Part shown: one piece after another, positions 47,036 to 60,019 of the stretch
How the letters are laid out: every line of letters begins with the position of its first letter
Position numbering within the stretch: position 1 is the stretch's first letter
Position numbers and translations under genes: made by a program
Source: Corbicula japonica
Lineage: Eukaryota; Mollusca; Bivalvia; Venerida; Cyrenidae
Reading direction: 5' to 3'
Assembly (NCBI GenBank): GCA_038501625.1
Contig: JAZAYU010000037.1
Coordinates: forward strand, 5,208,001 to 5,272,000
Length of the DNA stretch: 64,000 bases
Notes under the pieces: model-generated
What the model saw: only the letters and a program-made list of their open reading frames with translations
The model's database searches: none
What the model was told of the DNA's origin: nothing

Positions 47036-47929
47036 GTAATCGAACCCCGTTTGATGCAGAATTATTTAAATTTCACGGAGATGTTGTTAATTTTGGAAAT
47101 TATCATGTAATTATCATCAGACTACCCCAACGAACCCCTTTCTGAAAATCTAGCCTTCGACCCTGTTCTTTGAATACGACATTGTTTTCCATATTTTATG
47201 TAGCGCGATATTCCATACATTAAACTGCTATTTCCTCCTTACTCAACCGTGGCTTTAATACCCTGAGGAAATCCCGCAACATATCGCCATTTCCCGGATG
47301 TTGACACTTGACTTTTATGTATTATGTATTAGGCAAACCGACAACGATTTTCATGCAAAAACGAATACCTGATGGTAGGAGTATATTGTCAATGGCATCG
47401 CATAGGCGCCCAAGAACCCTTATGTTTGAGCCGTGGCCGCCGGGGTTAGCGGTCTCTGCTCCTGCGGTCACAGCTCCTATGCGCCTACATCACCTATCTT
47501 CTTATTCTTGAAATTGCTTAAAGCAATGTAGCGGTGATCTATCCATGTTAATTCCTTTCGGCTGATAACAACAGCAATCTACATCATGCTTTACCTCTTT
47601 TGTCTGTACCCTTCCCTTCTAAGGCATAGGCCTTTCTGTCATCAAGTTGACAGATGTTGGGTAGTTTAGGCCTATGTCTGTCTTGTACAGTTTGGACACA
47701 CATAGCGCAGGTTTGAATCTAAAGGGGAATATAATCAGCAAGATGCGAAGTAACATAACTTTGAAATGCTGCGCGATTTTAAAGAAATTTGATGAGGAGA
47801 AGGTGTTCCTAAATGCCATTTACTTAAGAAGCAAATCAGTTCTCTGATGCGGTGCCTGTTTACATAAAATTTGCCCTTGTTCACATTAGCAAAACGAAAC
47901 CAAAATACCAAATCAAGACCATACGCCGC

Positions 47930-48210
47930 TGAACATGGAATGGTATTAATCTGAAAATACCGCATTGAAGGTTTCATGTTCACCGCCATATGCATACCAT
48001 CGTTTAAGATGGATCAAAATTGTACTGTTTACTGGTGTAAATATTGAGTTGCGCTCAACCAGGGGCTAGGCGGCGTGGGCAGTAATATTCATTTCCATTA
48101 CTGTCCATGAACTGGCTCAATCAAACCGAGCCTACAATATTTTCATATTGGTCGTGGTAGAGGGTCTTCAAAGTTCCACTTTCATCTATTTCAACAGAAA
48201 TCGACACAAT
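47930..48210 (+). repeat. dispersed repeat family E, copy 1
   Basis: CCGCATTGAAGGTTTCATGT, CATATGCATACCAT, GAGTTGCGCTCAACCAGGGG and CAATCAAACCGAGC occur in the same order as in 52685-52930. Confidence 0.75.
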
Positions 48211-50267
48211 GCTTGATGCATCATTTGCATTTAATTTACATGTAGATACAAATTTAGGCCTATGACTATTAGGAAGTACAATGATTTGTGCATTTAATGA
48301 TAGGTGCTTCATTTGCCTTTAATTTCGTTGCAAATTTAAGCCCATACCTGTTGGTTATCACAATGCTTTGTTCCAATTCGCATATTGAAAAGTAAACTAA
48401 AATTACTATTATTGCGAAAGTAAAATACTTATTTAATATGAGAAATGTATCAAACCGATAAATAGTCACTAATATTGATTATCCGACAGATGTCGAAACT
48501 GGTACAAAAAGCTATAAATAGATTGGCCAGAACATGATCTACAGCTTTAGAGAACCATCGTCTGGATCCAACTTTATTCGAAAGTGATAACCATTAATGG
48601 TTACAGACCACTTACTAATGTTGATCCGGCATGTAAACACTTTTACAGAAAGTCAGAATTGATTGAGGACAATGGAAATTGAAAGGTAAAAAAGAAAATG
48701 ATGTTGGGAAAAATATATGATTTGAGTAGTAAGCCGAAAAAAAATCGTAAAATTGTATACTTTCACATTCCGTGATTAAATTAGTAGCACGTATTTTGAC
48801 AGATTGTAGACAAAAGTTCCGCGACTTGGGCTAAAATGCCGAAAATGTTCACCGTTTATGCTATGATAAGCGTCGGATTTTAATATGTCTTTAAGTTGGT
48901 TCTAAATACAAGATTTTAAAGGCTTGACCAAATAGCAAATTCGAAATTTGATGAATTGCTAAAGTGGGAGTCTATAGGATTTGATTTAGTGGTCTATAGC
49001 CTAAACAGTCACGTGCTCCTCCATGTTACATCTCAATTCGTTTTATCAATATACACGGCCTTGAGAGGCCGTGTAATCATAAAAAATCAGCGCGAAATGT
49101 GTTCATTTACACAGAAACACGAGCGGTTAGCGGTTTTCATAATGAGATTGTTGGACGTCGATTTTGACAAGTTGAAAGTTTGTGGTTATTTTGAGGAAAA
49201 TTTTGGATTTTTCGGACCATTGTGATATATAGGAAGACTTTTGATGATATTTCCTATAAGAAAGATACATGATCTATGTGAAAAACTTTGGTTTTGATGG
49301 CGCATTGTGTGGAATTAAAATTGTGCTCAGCAAATTGTATGGACATGCATAGCACCCGTTGTCTACCTTTAGTCTTATTATAGTATATAGCCCATATAGA
49401 ACATTAAAAATAGTTTGTTTCAAGTACCTGTGATATTAACAATAGTAAACTATGCCCCCTCGCGTGCAGTTATCGACTAATTATGCTCTTCAATTTAAGA
49501 GAGCGGTAAGGTGAGGCAACAATTTGAAAGAACTCTATTTCTTACCCGCTTTTTAACCAGCTCCTTCGTGATGGCTATGTGTATAGTCAGCGCTATCGGA
49601 AGTAGAGTCGGACTTTCGAGTGTACACTGTGAATAAGGAAAGTCAGCATTTTATTCATAAACATAATATGTTATTTTAATCATTTATAAGATGAGAAATT
49701 GCATTGAATTTGTTCACAAAACTGCCTTTTTGTGAAATAATTACCGTAACGGACGTTTCTGCATGGCGCTTCTCACTTTATTCATGTTCAAACTGAAGAG
49801 CTTATAGGTACTAATGCATTTACACTGACTTCTTTATCAGAGAGTGATATTGTTGCTGCATACACTCTACATATTGCAACATTTAGAATCAGTGTTGAGC
49901 AAAAACAAAATACAATCGCTACTATTTATTGGTTGCCTAAAATGCACAAAACACCTTATAAAGCAACATTAATCGCCAACTCCAGTTCTTGCACAACTAG
50001 TTAATTATTCCTACTCAGAACACCTTGTCTAACAGCAATAAAAGAAAATTTGTGTGTTATAAGGTATTTCGAAAAGTTTTTTTATTAACATTTTATTTCT
50101 TGCGATTCATGAATTTGAAACTTATTAACCTATGGAGCTTCCGAAAGAAACCATGTTAATTTGGTCATAAATTCCATTGTTTTGCGAGAGAGAGCTTTAA
50201 GCTTTTTTCTGTGTTTGCATGTTGTGTATGCAATATTGTCGAGAAGTTGTGTATGATAAAAAAGTTT

Positions 50268-50515
50268 AAATAAGCATATCAGTTATTGCCACATTTAGAA
50301 GACACAGTCACCCCAGACAGCCAAAAGAAGACAAGTAGAAAGAGCATGATTTAAAAATGACCACATTCAAAACAGACACAACAAACAATTAACAAGAACC
50401 AGAACCCGGTGGGTTACCGAATTAGAACGGTAAGTGGCAAAACAATTTGCAACTGGGGATTAAAACCAGGTGCTAGGGTGCACAAACCGCACAATTGCTC
50501 CAACAGGTTCTTGCA
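50268..50515 (-). repeat. family A dispersed repeat (reverse copy)
   Basis: The reverse complement reads GAACCTGTTGGAGCAATTGT, CACCTGGTTTTAATCCCCAG and GCAAATTGTTTTGCCACTTA, then a 3' region ending AACTGATATGCTTATTT. Confidence 0.85.
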
Positions 50516-51984
50516 TGAAGCCTAATTACCTGTAAATAGTCCACCGGATGATCCTATTCGGGCTGGTCAGACAATGGTTGACATTTAATAGTCCCATTGT
50601 TTTGCCTTTTGGCAATTAGATGGCTAGTATAGCCTGAAAGGAACATGTTTAGTTAAGGACATGCTTTAAATGACACACTGATAGAAAAGTTATGTTTGGA
50701 AATGCAATATGTGAAAAAGGCCTTGATTTTCAGATGACATAGGTAAACACCTTTGAAGTTCACACAAAAGTGAAAAAAATCACCGTTTTCAAGATGGCAA
50801 ATCTCTTTTAAATGATTCTTGACCCCAATTTTTCTTGCTGGAAATAGTCAGTAGAAACACTAAGCTTTAAAAGCATGTAAGTAAGCCCTTAAAAAAATGG
50901 TACCAGCTATGATTGCTAGCCTTTTGAAACATGCCATGTTTACTATAGTTTATATATGGAATGATCTTACCGAGACCAAAACCCATGAAGTCAAATCAGC
51001 AAAAACACGATGACAAATTTAATAATGAGGCACAATTTTACAAGCTTGTTCATTTAAGAAACTAGCTGGAAAATGTGATATTAAGAATTTGAATGAAATT
51101 ATCCAGTGGCAAACATGATTTTTATTGGGCTTTCTGTAAAGCAAATATAATATGCCACCGTTACAAGGAACTAACCATCCAAGTTATAAATTTGTGAATT
51201 GTTTTGAGCGTTTTGAAGTAAGTCGTAATAAACTTCTGCTCTCTATTCTTGTTCCATTTGGATGTTTGGATATTTTTGGAGGCCATTTTTTTCTGCATGT
51301 TTCTTTTAGGACAGAAGAAATTAACTTTTTATTTTTATGGAATATATTTATGGGCAAATGAAGAATGACTCGTGTTAAGTTCTGTTCAAGAGAATAGTTA
51401 AATTTTGAATCCCCTATCGAGGCTAAAAAAATAAAACACATTTTGTTAGAACTGCATGCTATGAATAGTCAATCAAAATATCATAAAAATCTATAGTTAT
51501 GAATTCGAATAAACTGAAGTCCCATAAGTAATCAAATTATGATTTTTTCTGGTCTGGGTCTGCAGTATTTAATTTCAGGTTGTCAAGGCGTATTGGTTGG
51601 CGATCATAACTAATACCATTTTATTAGGGAAGTTTTTATATTTTGTTAAAGCTGAATGTATCATAATTCATTTACAGAAGACAATTTTACGCCGTTTATA
51701 AATTTATAAAGAGGTTAGTTTCAAATATTTTTAATACACTGTTCAACTAATGATTCTGCGTTTCCAATAATTTCGTATTTAGTGTCATTCATTTCTTATT
51801 ACCAAAGTAAATATTATATTAAAACATCTTTTCTTGTTTGGAGAGGCCGGTGTTTTCTGAATAAGAATATTCGTGATTTGCCTATCACAGAATGATACTT
51901 ATCTGAAGGTTCCATGATCACTTTTCAAAATGCTCACTGTCGATTGGGATTGAAATATATTTGTTCACGTGTTTTGATATTGAC

Positions 51985-52110
51985 TTTTTCTCAACTCGGA
52001 GCTATGCGGCATGGGCAGTATTAATGCATTTCCGTCAAACATGTTCAATAAAAACGACCCTGCGATCTTTTCATATGCGGGCGTTCCAGAGCTTTGAATT
52101 TTCATAAATG
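51985..52110 (+). repeat. dispersed repeat family E, partial diverged copy
   Basis: CTCAACTCGGAGCTATGCGG and GGCATGGGCAGTATTAATGC match the middle of the copies at 48060 and 52770. Confidence 0.6.
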
Positions 52111-52684
52111 AATTTTAAGTTATATCTTATTGACTGTTGTACAAAAATTTATAATTATTAAGCTCGGCATCTATATAGAATACTACCTGTGCAACTTTTG
52201 TCGCTGGTCTGTTTAATACTGCTATGAAAGAGACTTTACGTTATCTCTTGCTATCAAACATCAAGATTACAGCCTTTGCATTCAATCATTGTGTTTTTGA
52301 ATGCCGTTTAGCACGAATTTTATGTTTGCTAATAGTACTCCTTTAAAGATGAGTACATACATGTACATGCAAGAATCGTTTTCATCGACCTTCGAATGAC
52401 GTAACTGATAACAGCACTGATTGATAGTACGAGGAGACTTTTGTTCAATATTTCGACCTGTTCATAGGTAGTTTCAATATCCCGAAATAGCTGTGAATAT
52501 TGTTCAATCACCACTAGGGTATACCTCGTGCTATTTAATATCTCCCATCGGCGTTCCCTGTGATAGGCAGGTTTTATATTCCAAGATCCCATGTAAAATA
52601 TCTATTCTGTTCAGTTCCCCCAATTGTTTTCACATTTCTGGTGAACTAATATGTTCTAGCTGGGAAAGTATTCGCCGATGGTAG

Positions 52685-52930
52685 TAATTCCGCATTGAAA
52701 GTTCCATGTCTACCTTCATATGCGCACCATAGTTTGGAATGTATCGAAATTGGTACCCTTTGAATTGCGCATAACCCAACCGGGGCTATGCTGCTTCCGT
52801 CATAGGCACATCACTGCTGAAGCTTTGATAAAAGCTTATGAACAGGCCCAATCAAACAGAGCGTGATATAGTGTCAATAGTGTCATATCTGTCGTGTTCA
52901 GTTGCTTTCTTAGTTCCCTTTTTAAAATAA
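52685..52930 (+). repeat. dispersed repeat family E, copy 2
   Basis: CCGCATTGAAAGTTCCATGT, CATATGCGCACCAT, CCCAACCGGGGCTATGC and CAATCAAACAGAGC follow the order of copy 1, in the same orientation. Confidence 0.75.
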
Positions 52931-53319
52931 CGCCGCGATTTCTTGAAGGTTTAGTCAACATAGATTTTTTTCAACTCTCGTGATTTAAATATAGAAAAGC
53001 CTTTTGCATGTAGTATCGCCGATACCCAGATTTAATTAAAAAATACTGGAGTTTAAAATTAATATTTCTAAACCAGTGTTATATAAGATTTGATATTCTA
53101 CAGCGCTCTACATAGTAATATACCCATCTAGAAATTCTCTTTGCTTGCACAAGGGTGTCGACCGTGGGGTTAAAGAGTTAATGACAGTGTGTATTGAAAT
53201 CAAGAAAACTGTTAAAGCAACACGATCTTTTTCTTTTAGTCATGCGATTGTATTCGTCTGACATAACCTATGATTCTCTGGTCTAGTAAGGTAATTGAGT
53301 AAATACATTTTTCGCTTGG

Positions 53320-53425
53320 CATTGCCATTAGCTTCTAATGTTGTATATGTTTGCATAAAACATTTTGTCTGGATAATGGGTGGGTTGACGTGAATTCACA
53401 ACAACAACTTATATTTTTCGATCGT
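53320..53425 (+). repeat. family A repeat, diverged 5' fragment
   Basis: TTGGCATTGCCATTAGCTTC and GGGTGGGTTGACGTGAATTC correspond to the 5' blocks of the full-length copy. Confidence 0.6.
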
Positions 53426-54289
53426 ATGAAAAGTTGTAAAAGTTGTTAAGCCTTAAAGATGTCTGTCGTACTTTAAACGAGGGATTTTGTGGCTGTTTTT
53501 GCAAAGAAATTTGGTAGTTGTGTTAGTATAAGAAGATTTAACAGCAGCAACCTTATATTCGACACCGACTTGAATCGAATTTAAATCTTTTTATTTGGCG
53601 AAAAAAGTTTTGTCAAGCACACTTTTTTAGTGATAATAAGAGGAGGCAATTGTTGTAAAAATAAATTTGTTTACGAGAAAGAAGAACAGATATAAAATGT
53701 GTTACCTATGTTTTTTATTTTGGATGCCAAAATAAAACACTTTCCACTAAAATAAATAAATAATATATAATAATAATTAATAACAAATAACAATATCCAT
53801 GTCAATGTTTCCTCCACAGCCAACGAGTTTTATTAAAAAATAACTTTTGCAAATGGCTTTTATAAATCCAAATCCAAGCAAATATTCCATTGTCCTACGA
53901 GATCACTAATCAATGCAAAAAGCATGCAAATCATGCCAGCTGTGTTAAGTTATAGGTCAATTTAAAATCTACACGTATACCAATCTTAATCTCGATTGAT
54001 TTTTGTGCAGTATTTTATGAGAATTCTGAATTGTCCACCATCGTGTTGAAGATGAGGTGTGAAAATAAAATTATAATGTTTACCAATTCCATAACTAAAC
54101 AACCGTGGTTGCACGACGGTGGCAGGGCTTTAAGATTTATGAAGGTTTATGGGGAAATCTTTTCTGAAAAGAACCTAGAAGCTCAATTTGTTTCAAAGTT
54201 TCCTTTTCATCTATTTCTTTTATTCCTGTCATCGTGTTCTTGCTGATTTACTCCATGCGCCCTGGTCTCGGTAAGATCATTAAGTACCC

Positions 54290-54418
54290 GCCCTTTGGCT
54301 TTGCAATGCTATTAGCTTCTTGTGTTTTATATGTTTGTGTGCATTTGCATGCAACATTGTTGAGCCGATGGTGGGTTGGAGCTTTTTCACCAAGACAACT
54401 TGTACTTGTTTGTGACTG
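54290..54418 (+). repeat. family A repeat, 5' fragment
   Basis: CGCCCTTTGGCTTTGCAATG, TTTGCATGCAACATTGTTGA and CACCAAGACAACTTGTACTT are present, then similarity stops abruptly, so the copy is truncated at its 3' side. Confidence 0.85.
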
Positions 54419-55569
54419 GCACGTTTACTGCCTTATAGTTTTCTTAAAGAGTAAACTTAAAGTGGGGGTAAGAAATGTTTTAAAAGAATCGGACAAAGCA
54501 GTGCTTTTCGATTTTATTTTAAAAACAAACAATTATGGAAACACACTCATTCACTGCCGTTGATTGAACATGTGCCTTTCATTTATTCAATTTATTGACT
54601 ATTTTTATTTGTCAAACTTTATAAGCACAAGATATAGATTGCGGCACTTAAAATCCCCCAGTTTTTGTATTTTGTATTCCCTTTAATTTTAAGCCACAAA
54701 CAAAACGGTCGAGTTACAATTTGCTATTAAGGCCTGACTAGATATGCCCCATCAGGATGGATCGATAGTAAATCAAAAAATATATAAAAATAAAAGCTGA
54801 TAAAAAGCAAACTAATTTTCGTATGGTTCAACTCATTTTGGCAAGATTCTGTTACTGCAGTTGTCTGGTTATCTAGAATAAACATCCTGTTAATTTGTGT
54901 CACTTCAACCATACCTAGAGGCTAATTTCATGCTTCGATAGGGATTGAAAACATCCCTATAAACTATTTCAAATGAACAGTTTTTCTAGCAAGATTAGCG
55001 AGGGCAGAATATGTCATTTTCAAATTCTTTGAGAGACGAATAATTTAGTAAAACTTGTCAAATTTTTATGCATGCGTTATAATCTAATGTGTAATGACGC
55101 GGCCCAGCAGTTTACGCCTCGTTCTGAAATTCGAAAATTATATGGTAGCGATAAAAACACGTATCACAACGGTTTTTGGAAACAGGTCTATTCGCCATTT
55201 TTACATAATGTATGGTAATAAGTGCCTTTTAAATATCACTATAATTAAGAATAACATAAAGCTGAATTCCCGACATAAATCTGCAAACCCACCCATCGGC
55301 TCAGCAAAAGCTCATATTTAGTATATATAAGAATTCCTATTGCTTTTATATAAACAGACAAACAACAGCATTACCTTTAATGAATAAAAGCGATTCAGTA
55401 AGTCGTAACAAGTCTATACAATATTATTATTAAAGATTAAACGATGATCGATTATAGTCGAAAATCGATCGTTTTTAGGATCGATTTTTATACGCCCGTT
55501 TGAAAAACGGGACGTATTATGGGAACACCTGCGGCGGGCGGGCGGGCGGGCGGCGTCCACAGGGTTTTC

Positions 55570-56190
55570 GCTCTCTAAGTCAAAGAGTTTTCATCAGGTC
55601 TTTATCAAACTTGGTGAATATGTTGGTGGGCATAATATCTCGACCAAGTTCTATAACCAGCCAAATCCCCCCAGGCACTCCTGAATTATGGCCCTTGATT
55701 TGTCCAAAATAAGGGTTTACCCTCTCTAAGTCAAAGAGTTTTCATCCGGTCTTTATCAAACTTGGTGAATATGTTGGTGGGCATAATATCTCGACCAAGT
55801 TCTATAACCAGCCAAATACCCCATGCACTCATGAATTATGGCCCTTGAATTGTCCTAAATAAGGGGTTTCGCTCTCTAAGTCAAAGAGTTTTCATCCGGT
55901 CTTTATCAAACTTGGAGAATATGTTGGTGGGCATAATATCTCGACCAAGTTCTATAACCAGCCAAATCCCCCCCAGGCACTCCTGAGTTATGGCCCTTGA
56001 ATTGTCCAAAATTACTGTTTCCGCTCTCAAAGTCAAAGAGTTTTCATCCGGTCTTTATCAAACTTGGTGAATATGTTGGTGGGCATAATATCTCTGCCAA
56101 GTTCGATAACCAGCCAAGTTGCTTCAGGCACTTAAGAGTTATGGCCCTTTATTTATACGAAAAATGTGGCAAATTAGCCAAACTTTTTGA
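55570..56190 (+). repeat. tandem repeat, four units of about 150 bp
   Basis: Units begin near 55570, 55720, 55870 and 56021 with CTCTAAGTCAAAGAGTTTTC. They share AACTTGGTGAATATGTTGGT, GGGCATAATATCTCGACC and TTATGGCCCTTGA. As 150 is a multiple of three, frames stay open across units, giving peptides such as SFHPVFIKLGEYVGG that I take as repeat-derived. A GCGGGCGGGCGGGCGG tract precedes it, and ATCGAT-rich sequence lies on both sides (55440-55490 and 56225-56260). Confidence 0.95.
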
Positions 56191-58828
56191 CGGGCGTATT
56201 TTGTGGCATTTTGGCACTCTTGTTGATAATCGATTACAAAGTTTAATAATCGATAATCGATTTGCTGTTCTTTAAGCAGATCACAAGGGAGATCACTGTA
56301 TCAGAACAAAAACAGTGTTTAATATAGGACATAGATCAGTGTTATTTTGGTATTAAAAAAGTTGAAAAAGATCTGTTCACCTACTAAGTATTTCAAGAAA
56401 AATACTCCTGTAGCTGTAGCCTACACCCTATGCTCATATCAGATACGGTTACAAATTACAATACATGCAGCCTGTCGGCTAGAAGCGTGGTTCATGTAAA
56501 TGCTAATTCATACCAGAAAATATACCGATATCCTTTTTTGATAATACAGTAGTTCTATACAGGGCCCTCATTTTCCTATTCTTTAAACAAATTCCCCTCT
56601 AAAGAATTTCTTGTGTGTTATGCATGCCTTAAGCAGAAGATTCTTAACAATTTCATTTTGAAATTTGCTTTTTTGGAAAATAGAAAAAATATGTATTATA
56701 ATAACAAATTATGAGTATTTTTGTTGCTGGAATATTGATAAAGAATTCCTATAAATGAAATTCTTCTTTATTAAAGCATGTACATTATTTTTGTAAATGC
56801 TTTGATTATATAATCGATGATTGATCGAAAAGGGTTGTTCGATTATTTCCGATGATCGATTATGATTTTTATTCGAGTATGAAACCCTAATTATTATTAT
56901 AAACTATCATTAGAGAAAACTAAGTGTTCAAGAGAATTTATAACATGCTTAATTTTCCTTGCGAGAAGTTTATAGACTTATCTTGAATAACTTGAAGGTG
57001 TTGTGCACACTGTAAAACAATATTGAGTAGACAATGATACCCGAAAGTTTTAATGTCCAAAATGTTAAACTGGCATTGACCGTCAATCAATAACCAAAAA
57101 GTCTGCCAATACACTGATGCAAAATTTCCTTGCGGTGGGCACATGAGAATATTATTTTTAAACCTTTTTTTCCAGATAAATGTAGATAGACTTCATCAGT
57201 TCAATCTGACATAATATAATTTTATTTTAGATTGGCGTCAGATGGCTCAATTTAAGGGTTTTCGAATGCCGAAGCTTGTAAGTATAGCTATTGCTTTAGA
57301 CATATTGGATTTCTTTATTCACTTATATAATCGATAATTACGGGTAATATCCGTTATATGAAACGCATATTAATTGCCAAAACTGAATGGTCCTTCTTTT
57401 TTAAAGAAACTATTTATTATAAATAGTGAAAAAGAAAGTGAAAAAAGTCTAGAAATGTATTTTACTAATGACCGGCTCAAGGTTGTTAGCTACTATCTCA
57501 CTGTGAGGTCATTAATGAAAATCATGTTGCTTCACAAGAGATCTAATGGTGGTTTATAAACTGCTACCAATGGTAGCTCCAAGATGTTTTACACCGACCC
57601 AATTAACGTATACGTACAATCAATACTAAGTACTATCTAATCACCCTTGAGGGACTGCATTTAGAAGATTCATTTCTTGCATACCGGATAAGTACAATGG
57701 TATCATACTACGTCACGAGCACCTACCAAAAAGATCCATCCCGGACTTCTTTTTAAACAAACCCGTCGCTTCAAAGGTAATCTTTAATTTTTCTGTTTGA
57801 AATCTTCGTAGCTGAAAATTGTTTTGTAGCGCAACAAATATTCATAAGTCTCAATATTATTATTCCGAGAAGCATTTACTGTGAGATGAGCCAGTTTATG
57901 AGTTTATTCGGTTTTAATTTGTTTTGTTTTTTTGAGAGATCCATCCAGGACTCAGGCCAAAAGCAACATACATCGATGCCGAGTTCTGTCGATGCAGCCC
58001 TTCATTTTTGTAGCCGATTGGAGCCGATTGTTAGATACATTATTAAAGTCATTTTCGACATTTGATTTATGCAAAAATCTTGATAGTTTGTCCAATCGAG
58101 TAAAAAGTAAAAAGATCCATCCGGGCCACGAGTGAAAAATAGATCCATCTGGGACTCAGTTCCGTCGAGCGCCTTGTGTACCTTGTCAATTACAAGTTTT
58201 ATTCCCATAAAGCATTTAATCTATACGAATTTTTTAACTTGAAAATAAATATCACTGAACATATTCTCAATACATGTAGCTTACAAACAATAATGTAATA
58301 TAAAGCAAGCAAGGGCATCACAAACTGATTTATTGAAATACAAGTATGAGTTTAAGCCAAATGATAAGTGAACAAACGAATAACCATTGTATCATTACAC
58401 GATATGTGAAAGTTACGAGTTTTATTGTTTCGATTCAAGCATGAAAGAAACAGCTGACATAATATGTAATTTAATGGAACTTTAAATTTTTTTCTTACCG
58501 CAAAATATATGCCAATTTATAATGTATATGTGCTAACTTTTTGCAATGAAGCCTATTACTGATCGTAGTGTTTATTCTTTATGTTCTCTTTAGCAGTTTG
58601 TTGTCTTCTGCAACCTGCCTATGTGTATCTGTTTATATCATAGCTGCACGGCGAAGAATTAAAACTTTACAACCCTATTCTAGGCTCCCTAATTTCTCAA
58701 TATACTAGTAGTTCATATCATAATCTTTGTCTGAATGTCATAAAAACAAATACAGTAACAACATGTTTAATGTTATTTGACATTCTTGAAAAATAATAAA
58801 TTATACAAACAGAATTTTTAATACATAC

Positions 58829-58946
58829 CGCCTTCCGAAGTGAACAGCCGACGAAATCTTTTCCGGCTGGGAGACTTTGATGGAGTATTGTAATTGAATG
58901 TCTTCGTTCTTGGTGCTTTTACAGGAGTAATTATGGAGATGTCATA
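58829..58946 (-). CDS. candidate exon, unrecognised basic S/TP-rich protein
   Basis: A good acceptor (TAGTTTTTGCAG) and donor (GGCG|GTATGT) frame 118 bases, open throughout. They encode ITPVKAPRTKTFNYNTPSKS, then SRKRFRRLFTSEG. It has TP/SP sites and a basic cluster that could be a nuclear signal. I do not recognise the protein. A possible diverged duplicate lies at 61740-61915 on the same strand (TIIIKSTGTPAKNINYINF), after its own acceptor GTTCGTTACAG. It sits inside the 4.8 kb inverted-repeat element, so it may belong to that element. Confidence 0.45.
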
Positions 58947-59796
58947 CTGCAAAAACTACCTCACTGGACTATTGGCCCCCAGAAAACCAATAACGCTTGA
59001 TAAGATCTTCGGCAGAGCGATAGATTATTTAACCGATATACCCTTAAGGCAAAAATCGATAAAATAAGAGCGTGCACATTCTTAAGGTACCTTTATTTAA
59101 CTAAAATAATATGGATTGTGGGGTTAAGATGCTGTTTTAAATAAATTAAAAAGGAATATGTTAATTATTTGAAAGAAAACACACGTGTATTCATATCCGT
59201 ATTTTAGTTTTCGCAAAGTCTACTTCAACACATACATTACAGTAACTAGCAGAAAATATCATCAACCAACTATTTTTAAACAGTTCATTTAATCATAATA
59301 AAATGGAAGCTATATGTTAGGAAAGAAACACGTATGATTAACGATTTCATTTAAAATAGCGTGCATCCTTTTGTTTCTGCTTTGCGGGTTACAGTAAAAC
59401 TGGGCTGGGGGCGGGAATGGGGTCTGTTTGCGCTGAAATGTTCACTTTAGAGTTCAGCAATTCCAGAAGTTTCTCTCTTTCTTTCCTGAGTTTGGTTTAA
59501 ATTATTAAATCCATATTCATGTAACAATACTATAATTGACCTGTAATATCCGGAACCGAGTATAGCAATAATTTTGTGACCCGAGTAGACCCAAATCAAT
59601 TATAAACCCGTGTAATGACATGAAATCATTTAGAATAAAGGTGATACACACTTCAAGTTTTTGCGAAATTATTTTTTAAAACAGAAATCCAAATAGGTAA
59701 TACATGTACCGATTAAGCAACAGAATTGCAGACTATACTGCGTGTTACGTTGATCATTTATCAAGACTTTTAACGTTTTTATTTCCACAGTCTTAA

Positions 59797-60019
59797 CCCT
59801 TTCCTCCATATATTCACATTTTTACGCATGTGCGACCAGTGTAGATCCAGATCAGCCAGCACATCTGTGCCATCAGATCAGGATCTGCACTGGTCGCATT
59901 TTGGTCAGAGATAACCTAACAAATCAAAAAGCGAACAGTTTAGACGACACGGATGTGCCAGCTGATCTGGATCTACACTGTCCGCCCATGCAATAAAGAT
60001 GTGTGTATGGAGGAAAGGG
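59797..60019. mobile_element. piggyBac-type MITE with TTAA target site
   Basis: The ends CCCTTTCCTCCATA and TATGGAGGAAAGGG are flanked by TTAA (59793-59796 and 60020-60023). The subterminal arms GTGTAGATCCAGATCAGC / GCTGATCTGGATCTACAC are inverted, with a third related copy in the middle (GATCAGGATCTGCACTGGTC). It is 223 bp and non-coding. Confidence 0.9.

Larger units (their letters stand above)
42583..49631. mobile_element. 7.05 kb element with about 100-bp inverted ends
   Basis: Both ends start CACAGTGTACACTCGAAAGT and stay similar for about 100 bases (AGCCATCACGAAGGAGCTGG, TTAAAAAGCGG). AATA flanks both sides (42579-42582 and 49632-49635), fitting a four-base target duplication. The right arm has about 14 extra bases. 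The interior holds nested repeats (45834-46522, part of 47.9-48.2 kb) and no recognisable transposase, so the element looks non-autonomous or decayed. Confidence 0.8.
38651..57693. other. 19 kb region with repeats and no recognised gene
   Basis: Besides the elements listed separately, this region holds AT-rich sequence with only short open frames, none with a known motif or convincing splice sites. The frame at 45051-45347 (-) includes sequence typical of AGGGGCGTAGCAAGG-type repeats and is not taken as a gene. The frame at 56938-57144 (-) is unrecognised. Confidence 0.6.
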
